DNA of 64,000 bases from Amorphophallus konjac (taxonomy: Eukaryota > Streptophyta > Magnoliopsida > Alismatales > Araceae): positions 198,688,102 to 198,752,101 of the forward strand of contig CM040125.1 in assembly GCA_022559845.1 (NCBI GenBank), given 5' to 3'. Positions 45,232 through 57,644 of this stretch are shown here, piece by piece; position 1 is the stretch's first letter; each line of letters begins with the position of its first letter. Under the pieces are notes generated by a model. The model worked only from the letters and a program-made list of their open reading frames with translations. It made no database searches and was not told the origin of the DNA. Position numbers and translations under genes: made by a program.

Positions 45232-48225
45232 TGGGTCCCATAGTGTAGGAACACGGATCTAGCGGGGGGTGAATAGATCCCTCTACTAAAAAGAATGTCC
45301 AATTAAATACTCAAACTTACTCACAGCGGATTTAACAAGATTAATAAGATCGAGGAATTTAAACTAAACAGTATAAACTTAATTCTCTCAATCTTACCAA
45401 GCTCACACGATTACGTAAATAGAATAGACAGTGGAGCACACACAATCACACAAATCAAACCATAAGACACTTTGATTTTTAAGGTGGTTTGGGACCACGA
45501 TGGGCTCCCTACGTCTACCCCTTACCAAACCGATAAGGCTTTCTCCACACGCTGTGAATGCAGCAAACACGGGGATTTCTCTCCACAAACACGGGGTAAA
45601 AACCCCAACAAATACACTACAAAAATAGCACACACATGGGGACGTGCCCCCACACACACGCGGATGCCCACCGCACACACCGACACACAAGCGTCACCAC
45701 AAGCACTCGGAGAAACAACTCTCCGAACCCCCACACAAGATAATCGTTCAGAAATAGATGAAATGACCATGGATGAGTACAATAAACTCCAGACAAACTC
45801 TAAAGACTGAAACTAGAAAGATTCAACAAGTATAATGCTCCCCCTTCTAGGAAATATCCGGCTCTTCTTGGCTCGTTGTCGGATGGTGGCGATTTCGGCG
45901 TCATCTTGTTCCTCTCCTCGAGCCGCCCCTCTTTTCCTTCTACCACGAGCTCCAAAGATGTCTTGATGTAGATGATAACCTCCTTGGAAGAGTGCCTCTT
46001 CCTTTTCCCCATTTTCTTCTCCTACAAGATAGAACAAATAAGCATTAGGGTTCTTCTCTCCAAAACTCGGAGTTCACACACACACATATATATATATATA
46101 ACAGAGAGTGGCCAAATGACCCATATATATATATATAAGAGAGAGTGGCCAAATGACCCATATAACCTTCCTAAAACATGTTAGAAACACCATAATATGT
46201 TTAGGAACCAATGGGGGGTAGTTTGATAAAGTTTCCAACTCAAAAGAATGGGTTTTGAGGGTTTCCGAAAATCCCGTGCCGCCAGGGTCGACCCTCACAG
46301 AATCTGCACAAAAAATGACCCAGCCAGAACACTGGCCAAAGGGAGTCGACCCTGGGGTCGACCCCTTTTGCTGGTTGGTTTGTCTGCTGTGCAGACAGAC
46401 CACAACCCAGGGGGGGTCGACCCCTGGGGTCGACCCCTTTCCTACAGGGTCTGAAAACACTGTAATTGGCCCCGTTTAAGCATCAAAATCATATCCAAAA
46501 ATCAAGATCTATTTACCGTGCATTCAACAAAGTATTAGGACCATTCAAACCATATTCCAACAAGTTTTATGTCAATAGATTAAGCACATTAAAAAGCCCA
46601 AAAACCTCATTTGAAAGATGCATGAACCACTATCAATGCATTAAGATCTCATGGAAGATGTGCATGAAAACCACCCAGAACTTTACCTAAAGGTGAAATC
46701 ACTTAGACATGCATGTGAGAAATACATGTGAACATCAAATACCCCATTTCACCAAGTGAATAATTTTTGTATAAATCATCATTCATTAAAACTCAATCAT
46801 AGTTTCTTCATAAAAACTATAGGAAAGCAAATCATCCACAATTTAACACTTAGTTGAGATAAGAACATAATCATCCTTAATGCTATGATCTCAAGAGTGG
46901 GATTTGAGTTCCATATATGAAAGGCTTGCACAATTCCAAGTCTATCAATTTAACATTTCAACCAAGCCATGCATACCAACTTGTATTGACAAAACCAAAG
47001 ATATGAAGTTATCATGCTACCATGGAAACCCCATCAAGCTATTTTCACACAATCCATCTTCTCAAAATTCTTTCACTCATATCAAATGAAGCTCAACGAA
47101 GTATACTTATATCATGATGAAGCTCATATTGAACTTGTCATTCCAAAGCTGTTAAGCATCTGAAACTCCACAAGTAGGGTAATTCCATACTCCATAGCAA
47201 GAAAATAAGGATGTTCAAGCACATGAACTTGGAAGCCACAATAATGCACCACTAAAGGATCTTTTGACAAATACTAAAGAAATATTATGTAATCATCAAA
47301 ATAACACGCACAACATGCAACAAAACACCCGGGTCAAAACGCGGTCTGATCCTTGGCCGCGATAATATAGACGCGGTCCATCTTGAGGTCATGTTACAAA
47401 AAAAAATTCAAAAATATTCTATAAGGATGCGGTCTATCGGGGCACCGCGTTCATAGACGCGCCCCCTAGTACCACCGCGATCTGGATAGAACCATCGCCT
47501 TTTGGTGAATCGTGATACATTTCGATTCAAACCACGATTTCTCTCAATATCGTTTATTAAAATTGGGCAAATTACTACCAAAAGAAAGAGCACTTAAAGA
47601 TGCAACTTTTGATATATAGAATCATAGGTTTGGCCTAAGAGAACACCTACCTTAAGCAATTTAAGAAGAAGCGGATGATGGACGCCGGAACCCTAGATGC
47701 CTCGCACTTGATCGCCGATTCCTCCCTCATCCTCGCATGCCGCCACCCTCCAAAATAAATAAGGTTTGCTGGGGGGCGTGGCCCTCTATTTATATGGTTA
47801 TGGAGCCCTAGAGAGTCCTAATTCGATCTAGATAAATCACGGGATCAAAATCCATGAAAATCCCATAATCTAGCTTATCTAGCGCCGCTGCCCAAATTAG
47901 GGTTTCCTATGGCTAGGGTTTCGAGGTATGGTCGACCACCATGGATGGGCTAGGGTTTTAGGTTTCGATTTGATACTATTAGGTCAAGGATTGGGGTCCA
48001 ATTAAGCTAGTTTTGGGTAGGTTTTCCCTAAATTCTGAGTTACCCTGATACCCTAATTTTAGCCCAATAACTCCATTTTGAATTTTCTTTAGGGGGTTTC
48101 CACTTTAGCAATTTAGTTAGAAATTCATTTTTCTATAAGGTTATATATTTTTCACATTTTTTATCATTTTGAAAAGGTAATTAAATATTATTAATTTATT
48201 CCTTGTTTTATTTCAGATTGCTACA
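45232..48225 (-). repeat. 5' LTR of G, 2994 bp
   Basis: On plus it starts TGGGTCCCATAG and contains the gcggggggtgaatagatc motif typical of SIRE LTR ends. It ends TTGCTACA at 48225, exactly where the H gag frame is interrupted. It contains GGGTCGACCC palindromes (46284-46437), a duplicated gagtggccaaatgaccc segment with (TA)n (46084-46165) and gacgcggtc words (47340-47500). The right edge is inferred from the broken H frame, because the other LTR is not in view. Confidence 0.75.
46284..46437. repeat. Cluster of GGGTCGACCC palindromes in the G LTR
   Basis: Perfect 12-nt palindromes at 46284-46295 (AGGGTCGACCCT), 46354-46365, 46413-46424 and 46426-46437 (GGGGTCGACCCC), plus half-sites between. 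A TGTCTGC/GCAGACA hairpin with a 3-nt loop is at 46381-46397. Confidence 0.9.
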
Positions 48226-49519
48226 CTTCTGCCTCTGCACATGTCATATGTATCACGCACCCTCGATATCTCTACCTTCCCATAGTAGCTGACCGTGGCA
48301 AGGGTGGAATCTGCATCTGTTGTTGGAACTACTACTGCGGCTGCTGCTGGGGGTGGAATTGCTATTGTTGAAATTGATGGGGTTGCTGCGGCCTCTGGGC
48401 ACAATCACGAGCCATATGCCCCACTTGATCACACCAGAAGCACGTCATAGGAACCTGACATGGTCTGTTGGGGTCAGAGCCACCATACCTTGGACATGAC
48501 CCCCGCTGTCCACTCACTGAACCTTGGCGCTAAAATGGTACTGGCTACTGCACGCTACCCACTGAACTCTGTCTTTGATCTTACTGATCATGACGTCTCC
48601 TACCAAATCCAACCTTCCAAAACATCCTCTTAATCTTTGAGCCAAATGATGTGGAACCCGCAGTAGAAGTCACTGAAGGGGATGGTCCTGACCTGCCCGA
48701 GCACTGCTGGAATGTACTATGTTGCTGAACAAAACTCTGCTGACTATGGCTTGCCTGTGCCTGCCCCATCTTCGCCTGCTCCAGAGTCCTTGCCAATTGT
48801 TCCTCCAAATCTACGGCTGCTTGATAAACTGCCTCCATATCAGTCATGCGGGTGGCAACCACCACGTGCTTGAGCTCAGCCCACAAGCCTCTAATGAACT
48901 GCCGAGTCTTCATCCTCTTATCAGCCATAATGTGGGGCGCATAATGGCCTAACCCAATGAACCTGGAGTGGTACTGCATCACGGACATATCTCCTTGAGT
49001 CAACTCCATAAACAGGTACATCTTCTTAGATCTGACATGTTTGGGGTTGAAAACACGTTCAAATACTTCAAGAAACTCCTACCATGAAATGTGTCAAAGA
49101 GGGCGAGACTGAAATGCCAACTCCCATTCTATAGTCCACCAGGACAAAGCTGGGCCCTGCAATTGATAGCTAGCCAGCAACACCTTCTCATCTTTCGCAC
49201 ATTCCATGTAGCGGAACACCCTCTCCATCGCATCAATCTAAGCTCTTGCTGCATCTAGGTCCAGCTGTCCCTCGAATTGAGGTGAGTGGAACTGTAAAAA
49301 TTCCTTCAATGCGGGCCCACAGCATCTTTGAGATGAAGAAACCTCTCCGGCCTCCCTACCATACTGCTGGAGATAAAACTGATACATGCCTTCAACAAAT
49401 TCCTCACGCCCTTGAGCTCCTACTACTACCGCTCCAACAGCAATCCATGCCCTACTCTGAGCCTCTTGGTCCTCGGCCGACTGCCCTTGCTGGGAGCGAG
49501 TCCTCCTCCTAAGCGCCAT
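48226..49519 (-). pseudogene. gag of H, several premature stops, cut by G
   Basis: One frame from ATG 49519 (MALRRRTRSQQ). It contains the capsid segment MERVFRYMECAKDEKV, then ELTQGDMSVMQYHSRF, a Gln/Ser-rich linker, and the CCHC knuckle CFWCDQVGHMARDC (about 48450-48409). The frame ends in CAEAE, corresponding to the TRAEAE region just before protease in relatives, where G begins. Stops at 49240 (TAG), 49096 (TGA), 49081 (TAG), 48583 (TAA), 48547 (TAG) and 48532 (TAG), with further ones below 48410. I found no frameshift down to the knuckle. Closest in style to gag of B. Confidence 0.85.
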
Positions 49520-49661
49520 GATCCTCTAACACACATGAAAAGGAAACAATAAAATCAACAAAACACATGGGGTCCTATACCAGATGCCAACATTATTGCA
49601 TATTATGGACATTCTGGATTGCCACAATCAATTTAGATTCCTATACACCCCCACAACCACG

Positions 49662-49672
49662 CTCTGATACCA
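49662..49672 (-). promoter_or_regulatory. Primer binding site of H
   Basis: Minus strand reads TGGTATCAGAG, 2 bp from the LTR start at 49675. Confidence 0.9.
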
Positions 49673-49674
49673 GC

Positions 49675-52013
49675 TGTAACAACCCAAGATCCGAACACCG
49701 AGAAAGCCCCTATATTCTTGCATCCTGGCCCGCCACTCATGAGCCGGGGGCTCGGAAGGGTTAAAGGGATGAAGTGCCAGTGTATAAGAATCTAAATCAT
49801 TGCAACCCAATAATAATTAACATGATTAATTGTAGGAAATAAATAGTTATAGCATTTAACAATTTATACAATTCAATAATTATGTAGTCCACATTCTACG
49901 TGTCCATACATAAGTGCAGTAAACTAAAAAGGGTACAAGACCACGGGGCATACGCTATCTTTGGCAACTGGCGTTACTACTAACCACTGACTCCTCGTGA
50001 AAGCCCTACGAGCAAGCCGCACCTTACCTGAAAATAAAAGGGGTGAGCCTCATCTCATCGGCTCAGTAGCAGTCCCGTGGATCCTTACCTCACGATGGCA
50101 AATACACAGTGCAATAAATAACAATTCGGAATAATAACTATAACAAAAGATAACATTTAATAATTAAAGGAAGCAACTACATTACACGAGTATCAAATCT
50201 ATTAACAACAAACCACAAGTCGGAGCCGTACAACGGAATACCCTTGGCCGCCCAAATGCTAAGTCACAACCGTAAGAAACTATGGTCCTACACCCAAGTG
50301 ATAGGAGCACTACCCACTAGAAGTAACGATGGATACGTCCACTGATGACTTAGTCCACAGCCTCAGGTGTCTACTTACACATCCCAGGCAAACACTAAGA
50401 CACCGTACACAGAACACAGGACAAGGGTCTAGTCGGGGTTGTGCTCGTCAGCACGCGTCCGAAGTCCCCGACCACGTGTGCACTCACTGACTGACTGCGC
50501 TACGTCAGGCCCTCTAGCTAGTTTTCCTCCCGGCCTGGACTCAAGCAGCCACAGTGGGAGGCCCTATGGAAACCAGCCTAAAATCATCTCTCTTGGGTCT
50601 AGCTCTCCACTACTCCTGAGTGGGTTGGCACATGCGTGCCCAAGCAAGCTACGACTAGTGGGGAAAAGGTCACTCTAATCAAGGACCCGCTGTGAAATCA
50701 TCATGGACACAAGCACATCGTACGAAACACGAGTCTAAGTTGTAAAGTACAAGGTTGTCGAGGTTGCTATCTCAAAAATATGATAACTATTCTTGTTTTC
50801 CCCGCCATGGGGTATACCCATGGGTTCTAGCCAAATCATCAGGCGTCCCACCAAGAGACGGCCCTCTCGTGGTTCACACGGCCAACTACTTATCTATTTT
50901 ACCCAAAAATATCCCAATTTAAGTTCTGGGGCAAAAACCAAATTTTTGGGCCAACAATCCAAGTTTTCGGGGCGAAAGGCCATATTCTGCATGGAATCAG
51001 GGGGAGTCGGTCGACCTGGTTAAAGGGGTCAGTCGACCAACGTGAACGCAGTCATGGTTGGTGTCACGTTCATTAGAGACACGGTCAGTCACCCGACCGT
51101 GATCTTCATGAACGTGGTTGGTCGCATGGCCACGTTCCTCATGAGCGCGGTCCCCCTGGCCACCACGACCAGAGTTACCGGCTTAGCCACCCTCATGTTT
51201 GAACGTAGTCTCTAGGTACACCATGACTTCTCCCAGAGCCTTAACGTCGTCGGAAGACTAACTGTGTTCAGTCTTCCAGAATCGGGAAGGGTGAACTGCC
51301 CCAAATCTCACCCCACTCGACTCAAACGAGGGGGGAAACATATAATATTTCTGTTATATGGCTTCATACATCACATACATTCATTTAAACTCAAAAAAAC
51401 TACATGAATCCCATGCATTTTCTACATTTACATTAAGAAATTGAAAGAACACTTAACATGCTCAATTTTTCGACGATCAAACCCACAAATCGCATGATTC
51501 ACGAAGCTAAATCACATGAAATAGCAATAGGAAGCAAGAGGGTTCTGTCCCCCTACCTTAAATGCGAAAATCATGCCGATCTACCTAATTTCTTCGTAGA
51601 AAAACCAACCCCACAAGCATGACTCGATCCCGCCAAGCGAACCACCGCTGTCTTGCCTTCGAGCTCGCCTCTCCGCCGCTTGACCGAAACTCCTCGCCGC
51701 CACCCTTCTGCAGCCGAGAGAGGAGGAAGCTCGAAAGAGTGAGAGGGGTGTGCCATGAGGGAGAGAGGGGGAGGGCGACTCCCGCGTAGGTTTTAAGAAA
51801 GTTTGGGTTTTTTTTATAACCCCTTTTTCACGTAAGAAACCCCCCAAAGAACCAAAAGTGGAAATTTGCCCTTTCTTTATTTAATTCCATCAATTAAATT
51901 CTAAAATCTCCATAAATCTCATATTTCCTTCAAAAAAACCGGTCCTTAAAATATTCGCAAAAAGTTTGGATCCGACATCTATTGGGTGGAAATCTGAAAT
52001 TCAGGGTATTACA
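49675..52013 (-). repeat. 5' LTR of H, 2339 bp
   Basis: TGTAACAACCCAAG...GGGTATTACA. Overall layout parallels the B LTR: tgtaac start, gggtgagcc and actagtttt blocks, then a word-rich GC region (50990-51230), then an AT-rich end. A TATA-like ttataaccc is at about 51815 (minus side ggggttataaaa). Confidence 0.88.
51080..51137. repeat. Pair of perfect hairpins in the H LTR
   Basis: CACGGTC (51080-51086) pairs with GACCGTG (51095-51101) around 8 nt. GAACGTGG (51110-51117) pairs with CCACGTTC (51130-51137) around 12 nt. The words gaacg, cacgttc and ggtcg recur from 51005 to 51220. Confidence 0.85.
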
Positions 52014-52640
52014 GTGAGACTAATTGTGAATATGAGCCAAGAGGAGAATTATATTGTTACGTGGATGGCCCCTCTTCTCAAAGACTCTAGCAAGAAAACT
52101 ACTGCCATGTGGTTATGTAGGAAGGCCGGGAATGGGTCTCCCTTTTTCCAAATGACAGAAGTTAACTCCCAGGTAATGAAGGCCATTTAACCACGAGAGG
52201 TTCAAAAGGAAGCCTGTTTCTCACAGGACAAGAACCCATGCCTTCTCCTTCTTATAAATAGGAGACTCTCCTCTCCCTTGTTTCACCACCCAACCCAAAG
52301 AGAGCTTCTCAAAGAGAGACTCTAAAAGAGAGTGGGTTTGGGATGAGAGGAAAAAGAGAGAGATACCTTGTTTGAAAGTTTGAGAGAGTTCTTGTAAAGG
52401 ATTTGTTCCTCCGGGTTGGGGTGTGAGCTTCTTGTAATTTTTCTCCACATCTAGGGAAGTTCCAGTCGTCGCCGTCGCCCGTGGACGTAGGGGGTTAACC
52501 TTCGAACCATGTAAATATTTGTGTTATTATCTGATGTGATTGATCCTTCTTCTCTATCCTTCTTCTTGTCATACGGATCTAGATCTGGGGATGACACTCT
52601 ATCCGTCGGAGTGATCGTGGTCATAACAACTCCAATACAT
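52014..52640 (+). mobile_element. Remnant J: copia-type LTR fragment
   Basis: cttataaataggagactctcc (52251 on) is a typical copia LTR promoter, followed about 240 bp later by ggggttaaccttcgaaccatgtaaat, a segment widely conserved at the end of plant Tork/Angela-like LTRs. The left end is cut by H and I cannot place the right end. No gag was recognised after it. Confidence 0.5.
52253..52260 (+). promoter_or_regulatory. TATA box of LTR fragment J
   Basis: TATAAATA in a cttataaataggag setting, the usual copia LTR form. Confidence 0.5.
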
Positions 52641-54670
52641 ACAAGGCCACCATGTCTGCTTAGGAGGAGGTATTGATATGGGAAAAAAAATTATGAACAA
52701 GTATTCACAAGGCCAAGGTACACATATCCCACAATCGACAAGCAGCGCATTTGATCCACAACTACACATGAACGACCAAACCTATTTACCTACCAACTTT
52801 TTTGGGAGAGAAGAAAAATATTACAAGTAAGACTGAAGGTTGAAACCAACGACAACACAGACAGATCCAAAACACCAACTTGAACACCACCGACTGACAC
52901 ACCACCTGCACATGACGATGATCGCCAGAGACAACAATAGTACCACCACCGTCACTAGAAATCAACTACAGAAGGTGAAGAGGAAAAGAGGAGGGATCGG
53001 GAAGACGAAGCCAAGAGCAGGTGAGAAAGGGGCGCGGGCGACTGTGGATGTGCTTAAAAGGAGAGAAAATTTAAATGTTCACTCACGAGAAAGGAGTCGA
53101 CTGCGATATCCTATGTGTAGTTGGCAGAAGGGATGGAATGCTACAAAGCTACAAGATTCCCTCCCCTTTCCCACGTCAAGAGCAAGATCGCTGGAAGGGT
53201 CCTCCAAGTGTTGGGAAGACAACCATAAAATCGAATAGGTCAAGGACGAACGAGGATGAATGAGGTCATTTCTGGAAGAAACCAGAACACAGGGATAGCT
53301 CGTAAGTAGGATGAAGGAGGGATCGAGAGGTACAACGACGGGGTAAGGAGGGATGGACAGGATCGGCGCCAAATAGCTAAAAGCTCTGTGAAGAGATGAG
53401 GATTTCGTAGGAGGGAAGAAAGGGTTTGGTATGAGATAGAAAGGGATAGAAAGGGTTTCGTAGGATGTTGGAGGAAGAGAGAAAGCGTTTCACGAGCTCC
53501 TGAGGGAGGTGCGAATTCCCAGACGCATCGGAAGTAGTAATGGGTGGATTGAAAATGGGTCAAGTAAACTCACCTCGTTGGCTGGTTTTCGAAACCCAAG
53601 TTTATTCCGAGATTAACCCCCTTTTAACCCGGGACAAGTCAATCCTCTCGCCAAAGCACAAAAGTAAGTAACTCTGCATTAACTCACTAACTCTGCATTA
53701 ACTCTAAGTTAATCTCGGGCTAACCCTCTATCAAAGTGCAGGGGCTATAAGCACCCACCGTGGATCACATTATCATGACATCAATTTTGTCTTCTTGCAT
53801 AAACTAATCAGATGTCCCTGCTGCATGTGGGGTAAACATTGAGTACTTCAATCGTTGGCGTGTCCTTCATTCTTAGGTATTTCATACGATGAAGAGTTCT
53901 ACTTATCAATGAATGGGAATCTAGATTAAAAGGTCAAGTTCCCCAAGGATTGTTTGTGATCCACTGCCCACAACATCCAGTTGGAAGCATTTTTGGGCTT
54001 CCATGGGTCTCACCCCGGCTACTTGAGAGTTGAGGGAAGGACTAAGGAACATGGAAGCCACTCGTGTGATTCTTATGGCTACCAGCCAAAATCTCCAAAT
54101 TGGAGGTTCTAGTTGGAGAATAAAAAAAATGGGGGTGCGTGGAATGAATTTGTCATATTGCTATCCAAGGTTAGATGAATGCACGTCACACCCAACAATT
54201 ACCATATTGAAGCTGAAAGCTAGAATTATTACTCATTTTTCCTTCCAACATCATCGGCCATCTTAAACCTCTTACACCATCAGCCACCGCAACTTGTTAA
54301 TTGCTCTTGGTATCTCCATTTTCGTGAATTGGCGCCTAAACTGAATGGTTGTGGCCGTATAAATAACACAAATGAATAGGTGGGGTGGCTCAAATTAATG
54401 GAAGAAGCCAGACTCTAATTCAAAACATACATTTTGAGTTGAAGGATTTCTCTATTGAAGTTATGCATCTACAAATTAGATATCCAACGTGGAACTAAAA
54501 CTCAATAGACAAAGATCAAAATATCTAGTCTTATATATATAAAGCAAAATCGGAACATCACTTTGCACCAAGAACATAGGCACCCCCCACAAAGGAAATA
54601 GGTTTTCACACGTGAAGATCAGTAATAATACTTTTGGTCTTTGAAATGATTAAGGAGTCACATCTCCATA
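52641..54670. other. No recognised gene
   Basis: A short open stretch follows J (52670-52830, plus, about 50 codons ending in TAA), not recognised. A 132-codon plus frame at 52840-53238 is rich in Lys, Arg and Thr and has no domain. 53590-53760 has a possible inverted repeat (ccgagattaacccc against gttaatctcgg), and taactctgcattaactc occurs twice in tandem at about 53668-53712. The rest shows nothing I can name. Confidence 0.5.
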
Positions 54671-54683
54671 TTTTTAAAATCTC

Positions 54684-55111
54684 CGTTGGTGCTCTAAATA
54701 TTCACACTGTCCCGTTTATCCCTCCCTCAGGAGGCTCAAAATTAAAAATTTCTAAATAATAAAATTTTCTTTGATGCACACAAGACTCGGGTCGGAGATT
54801 ATCTGTCGGATGAGTATAATCGATGATGAAGAAGATCGTTATCCCCGTCGTCCAGGTACTCTTCACCCTCGATCCTTAGTTCATCGTACTTTTTCTTGGG
54901 ATCTTTCAACTTTGTATATTAGAGATCATTCTCTCGGACTTAAGATATATTATTTATATTTATTTCATAATTTTTTCTTTCTTTCTTGAGCTGACCTAGC
55001 CATTATAAGGGTGTCTCACCCTTCGTCGGGTCTTTTCCCCCATGTTGTCCCTGTGGGTGGTAGTTAGCCCTCTGTTCTGTTTTACTTTATCATTATTTCG
55101 TCAAAAAAAAA
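54684..55111 (+). mobile_element. Short non-LTR (LINE-like) insertion with A tail
   Basis: The segment ends tcgtcaaaaaaaaa and is flanked by tttttaaaatctc (54671-54683) and tttttagaatctc (55114-55126), a 13-bp duplication with one mismatch. A variable-length duplication plus a 3' A tail is the signature of target-primed insertion. The last 200 bp (gagctgacctagcc...ttagccctctgttctg) look like a plant L1 3' UTR. No ORF remains, so it is a 5'-truncated copy or a SINE. Confidence 0.5.
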
Positions 55112-55126
55112 TGTTTTTAGAATCTC

Positions 55127-56855
55127 ACTTACGGCCTTCCCACCATGATGAACATTAATGTCATTTCTGTGTACGGTGTGAGCCGTGAATCTCAGCTCTC
55201 TTTGACTCGATATATTACAAGAAGGGTAGGAGCAATAAACTGGTCGATAAGGTGGGGGTCCAGCATAAGTGTCGCCTTCAGCCAGCGGCGGAGCCACGGC
55301 ACGGAAGGCTGGGGGTGCCATGGGTCTCCCAAGATTGAGAAAAAAATCTCTTTATATTTATAATGTTTTTAACTGTGTTCTCCTTATAACATGAGGTATT
55401 ATATATATACTCAGCTACATTAGTTGATCAAAATTTTTATTGTTAAATGCTTTTATATATAAATACATTTTATTGTGTCCCTCCCCCCCTTTCAAGATAA
55501 TATTTTTCGCTCTCCCACAGCCGTTAGCTTCGAGAGAGAGTAATGCCCGACGATCTCTCCTTCGACACCATCGTCACATGCTCTTACCTCTTCTATTCGA
55601 CAACGAACTCGCGAGTGGACGGTGAATACATTTGGTGTCGAATATGTATTGAGGCATTCTTAAGAGGAAGATGCTATATATGGCGATCACGTAGCAGACT
55701 TTCTATTGCACCATGCTTAGAGGCATTCTATAACCAAGGGGTTGCATTGAACTTTTTCTCTACTGGTTCATATGAGATTGATGTGGTTTACTTCACTATG
55801 AAAGAGTCTCCGTGCAATATGTCTCGTCAACTAGAATTGCACCAAATACTGCTCTGGTTCTCTCTTCTCTTTCATTCAAATCCGAGAGATTCGGGCTCTT
55901 TTTTAGATGGGCTAACTCCCCGTTGGGCCGCATCGTCGGTCCAGCCTGTTTTGGGCTTGGCGAGCAGCCTTTGCGGGACTCGACGTGCACGGCCACACTG
56001 TTGAGTTGGGGTCATGTCATTGGCAGAAGAGAATGGTGTGAAAATTTGTTTGGTGTGACTTTCGTTAGAGAATATTATTCGACCTCTTTTAGGTTTTAAT
56101 CCGATTACTCTGAGAAGAGGAGAACATGAGAGTTTGAAAACTGTTTATGTTCTGACTTTTGTTTTTTTTTTTTAAAAAAAAATCTCGGGTTCCGTCTCAC
56201 CGACTCACCGTAAAGAAAAAGATACCTATCAAAAAAAAAAATATTGCAAAGAATGTTTGATTAGTGTGGCTGTCCAGAACATTTATGCCCATGGCCACTT
56301 ACTATTTATTTTCTTTATATTAAAAGAAAAAATACATTAGGAGGAGTCTCTCCAGACGAGTCCTTCGGTTGCCTGCTTCCACTCTGACAGTCTGTTTGTC
56401 CGGGCTACCGACTCATCATTGATCGAACCCACTTTGGATCGAAGATTACGGTTAAAACTCAAAATATATATCTGAAAATTATACATATTAAATTAATACT
56501 TTATAATTTGTATAATTGTATAATTTTTATTCAGAAATCGAACGAGTGTCTTGTAACCCAATTTTAAAATTCTTCAGAAAACATGCGTCATCCAATTATT
56601 CGTCGAGTTCCCTATATAATATACGTGTATAATTCATTCATCGGAATGGCTAGTTATTAACGTGGATATCAAGCAAACTATATAGGAGAGTAATGTTTTG
56701 TTAACCTAATTGGTGCACAATGTCACGTAAGTATGTAACATCTTTTTTCGTTTGACTCAAGAATCAGGTAAAAAGATCATTTTCGACGTCCGTGTCGTAT
56801 CTGTAAAATTTATTTGTTCACGTATTTAACGCGGAGCATGCTCAGACGAAAAAAT
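55127..56855. other. No recognised gene
   Basis: Frames up to 153 codons (55543-56004, plus) show no domain. gcggcggagccacgg at 55283-55297 resembles ends of hAT-type elements, but no partner end was found. The region is otherwise featureless, with a T/A-run at 56160-56182. Confidence 0.45.
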
Positions 56856-57240
56856 ATAAGATTAAAATATTTCATAGAATTAAAATATTTTATACATGAA
56901 TGAAACTTTTTATATAGGATTAAAATAGTTTGTTAAATTTATTGTAACTAAATATTTCGTTCATATAATAATATTATTTTTATAAAATAGTTTATTTATT
57001 TATTTATTTTTGTAGTCAAATAAAATATTTTATTTATGTAACAAAGATTTTATTCTTATAATAAAATATTTTATTTATATATTAAAATTTATTTCTACAA
57101 AATATTTTTATTAATTTATTTATATAATCAAATAAAATATTTCATTAACATAACAAATATTTCATTCTTATAATAAAATATTTCATTCATATATAAAATA
57201 TTTCAGTGTTATAAAATATTTTAATTCTATATTTTTTACA
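56856..57240. repeat. AT-rich degenerate repeat, taaaatatttyattyatat
   Basis: About 12 imperfect copies of a 30-35 bp unit built from aaatatttyattyatata and aataaaatatttt, nearly free of G and C. The pattern resembles matrix-attachment-like or decayed minisatellite DNA. No coding content. Confidence 0.75.
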
Positions 57241-57590
57241 GTGTGCACTCCACATTTATCATGCAAAAAATAAATCGTACGAGTCTAACACAGACATCGT
57301 TTCGATCACAAAATATTCATTCTTCGTATTTGAATCTTTCGCACCGAAGGCTTTTTGATTACCGACGCACAAATCAGCTTACAAGCTCTCGGAGGCTTTC
57401 CGTCGTCTTTCTTATCTCACCGTCTGGGAGGGAAGTGGCGCATAACAAATCGGAACCAACTCATAATATTAAAATGTTAGGCAGACATGGCCAGGTTACA
57501 GTAAGTTACCCCAGCTTGTATACTTCTGGACCTACCGTCTTGCGATAGACTGTTGTTTGGTTTCTAAAGTAATCTCTCTGGCTAATCATG

Positions 57591-57593
<3 letters not shown>

Positions 57594-57641
<48 letters not shown>
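57594..57641. repeat. (AT)24 microsatellite
   Basis: 48 bp of uninterrupted at. Confidence 0.98.

Positions 57642-57644
<3 letters not shown>

Larger units (their letters stand above)
34580..48225 (-). mobile_element. Element G: SIRE/Maximus-type Ty1/copia retrotransposon, minus strand, host to E and F
   Basis: Its visible pieces are 34580-34921 and 43332-45231 (internal) and 45232-48225 (5' LTR). The gag contains a long coiled coil, three CCHC knuckles and a GPKKVWVP end, which is characteristic of SIRE-type copia. The pol and 3' LTR are not in the window; they would lie left of the nested block. G inserted in the gag-protease border of H, with cttct at 48226-48230 as the likely right target duplication. 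Confidence 0.8.
48226..52013 (-). mobile_element. Element H: Tekay-like Ty3/gypsy, 5' LTR and gag only in view
   Basis: 5' LTR 49675-52013 (TGTAACAACCC...GTATTACA), primer site at 49662, then gag from 49519, cut at 48226 by element G. The remaining pol must lie beyond G, outside the window. The following gtgag (52014-52018) would be its right target duplication. Confidence 0.85.

Noticed and set aside
52840..53563. Frames of 132 (plus) and 107 (minus) codons
   Set aside because: Compositionally biased, overlapping on opposite strands, with no domain and no splice support.
53590..53760. Possible MITE with ccgagattaacc/gttaatctcgg arms
   Set aside because: Only about 11 bp pair and no target duplication was found at the ends.
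55277..55330. hAT-like end cagcggcggagccacgg
   Set aside because: The word is common in plant repeats; no inverted partner or 8-bp duplication was found.
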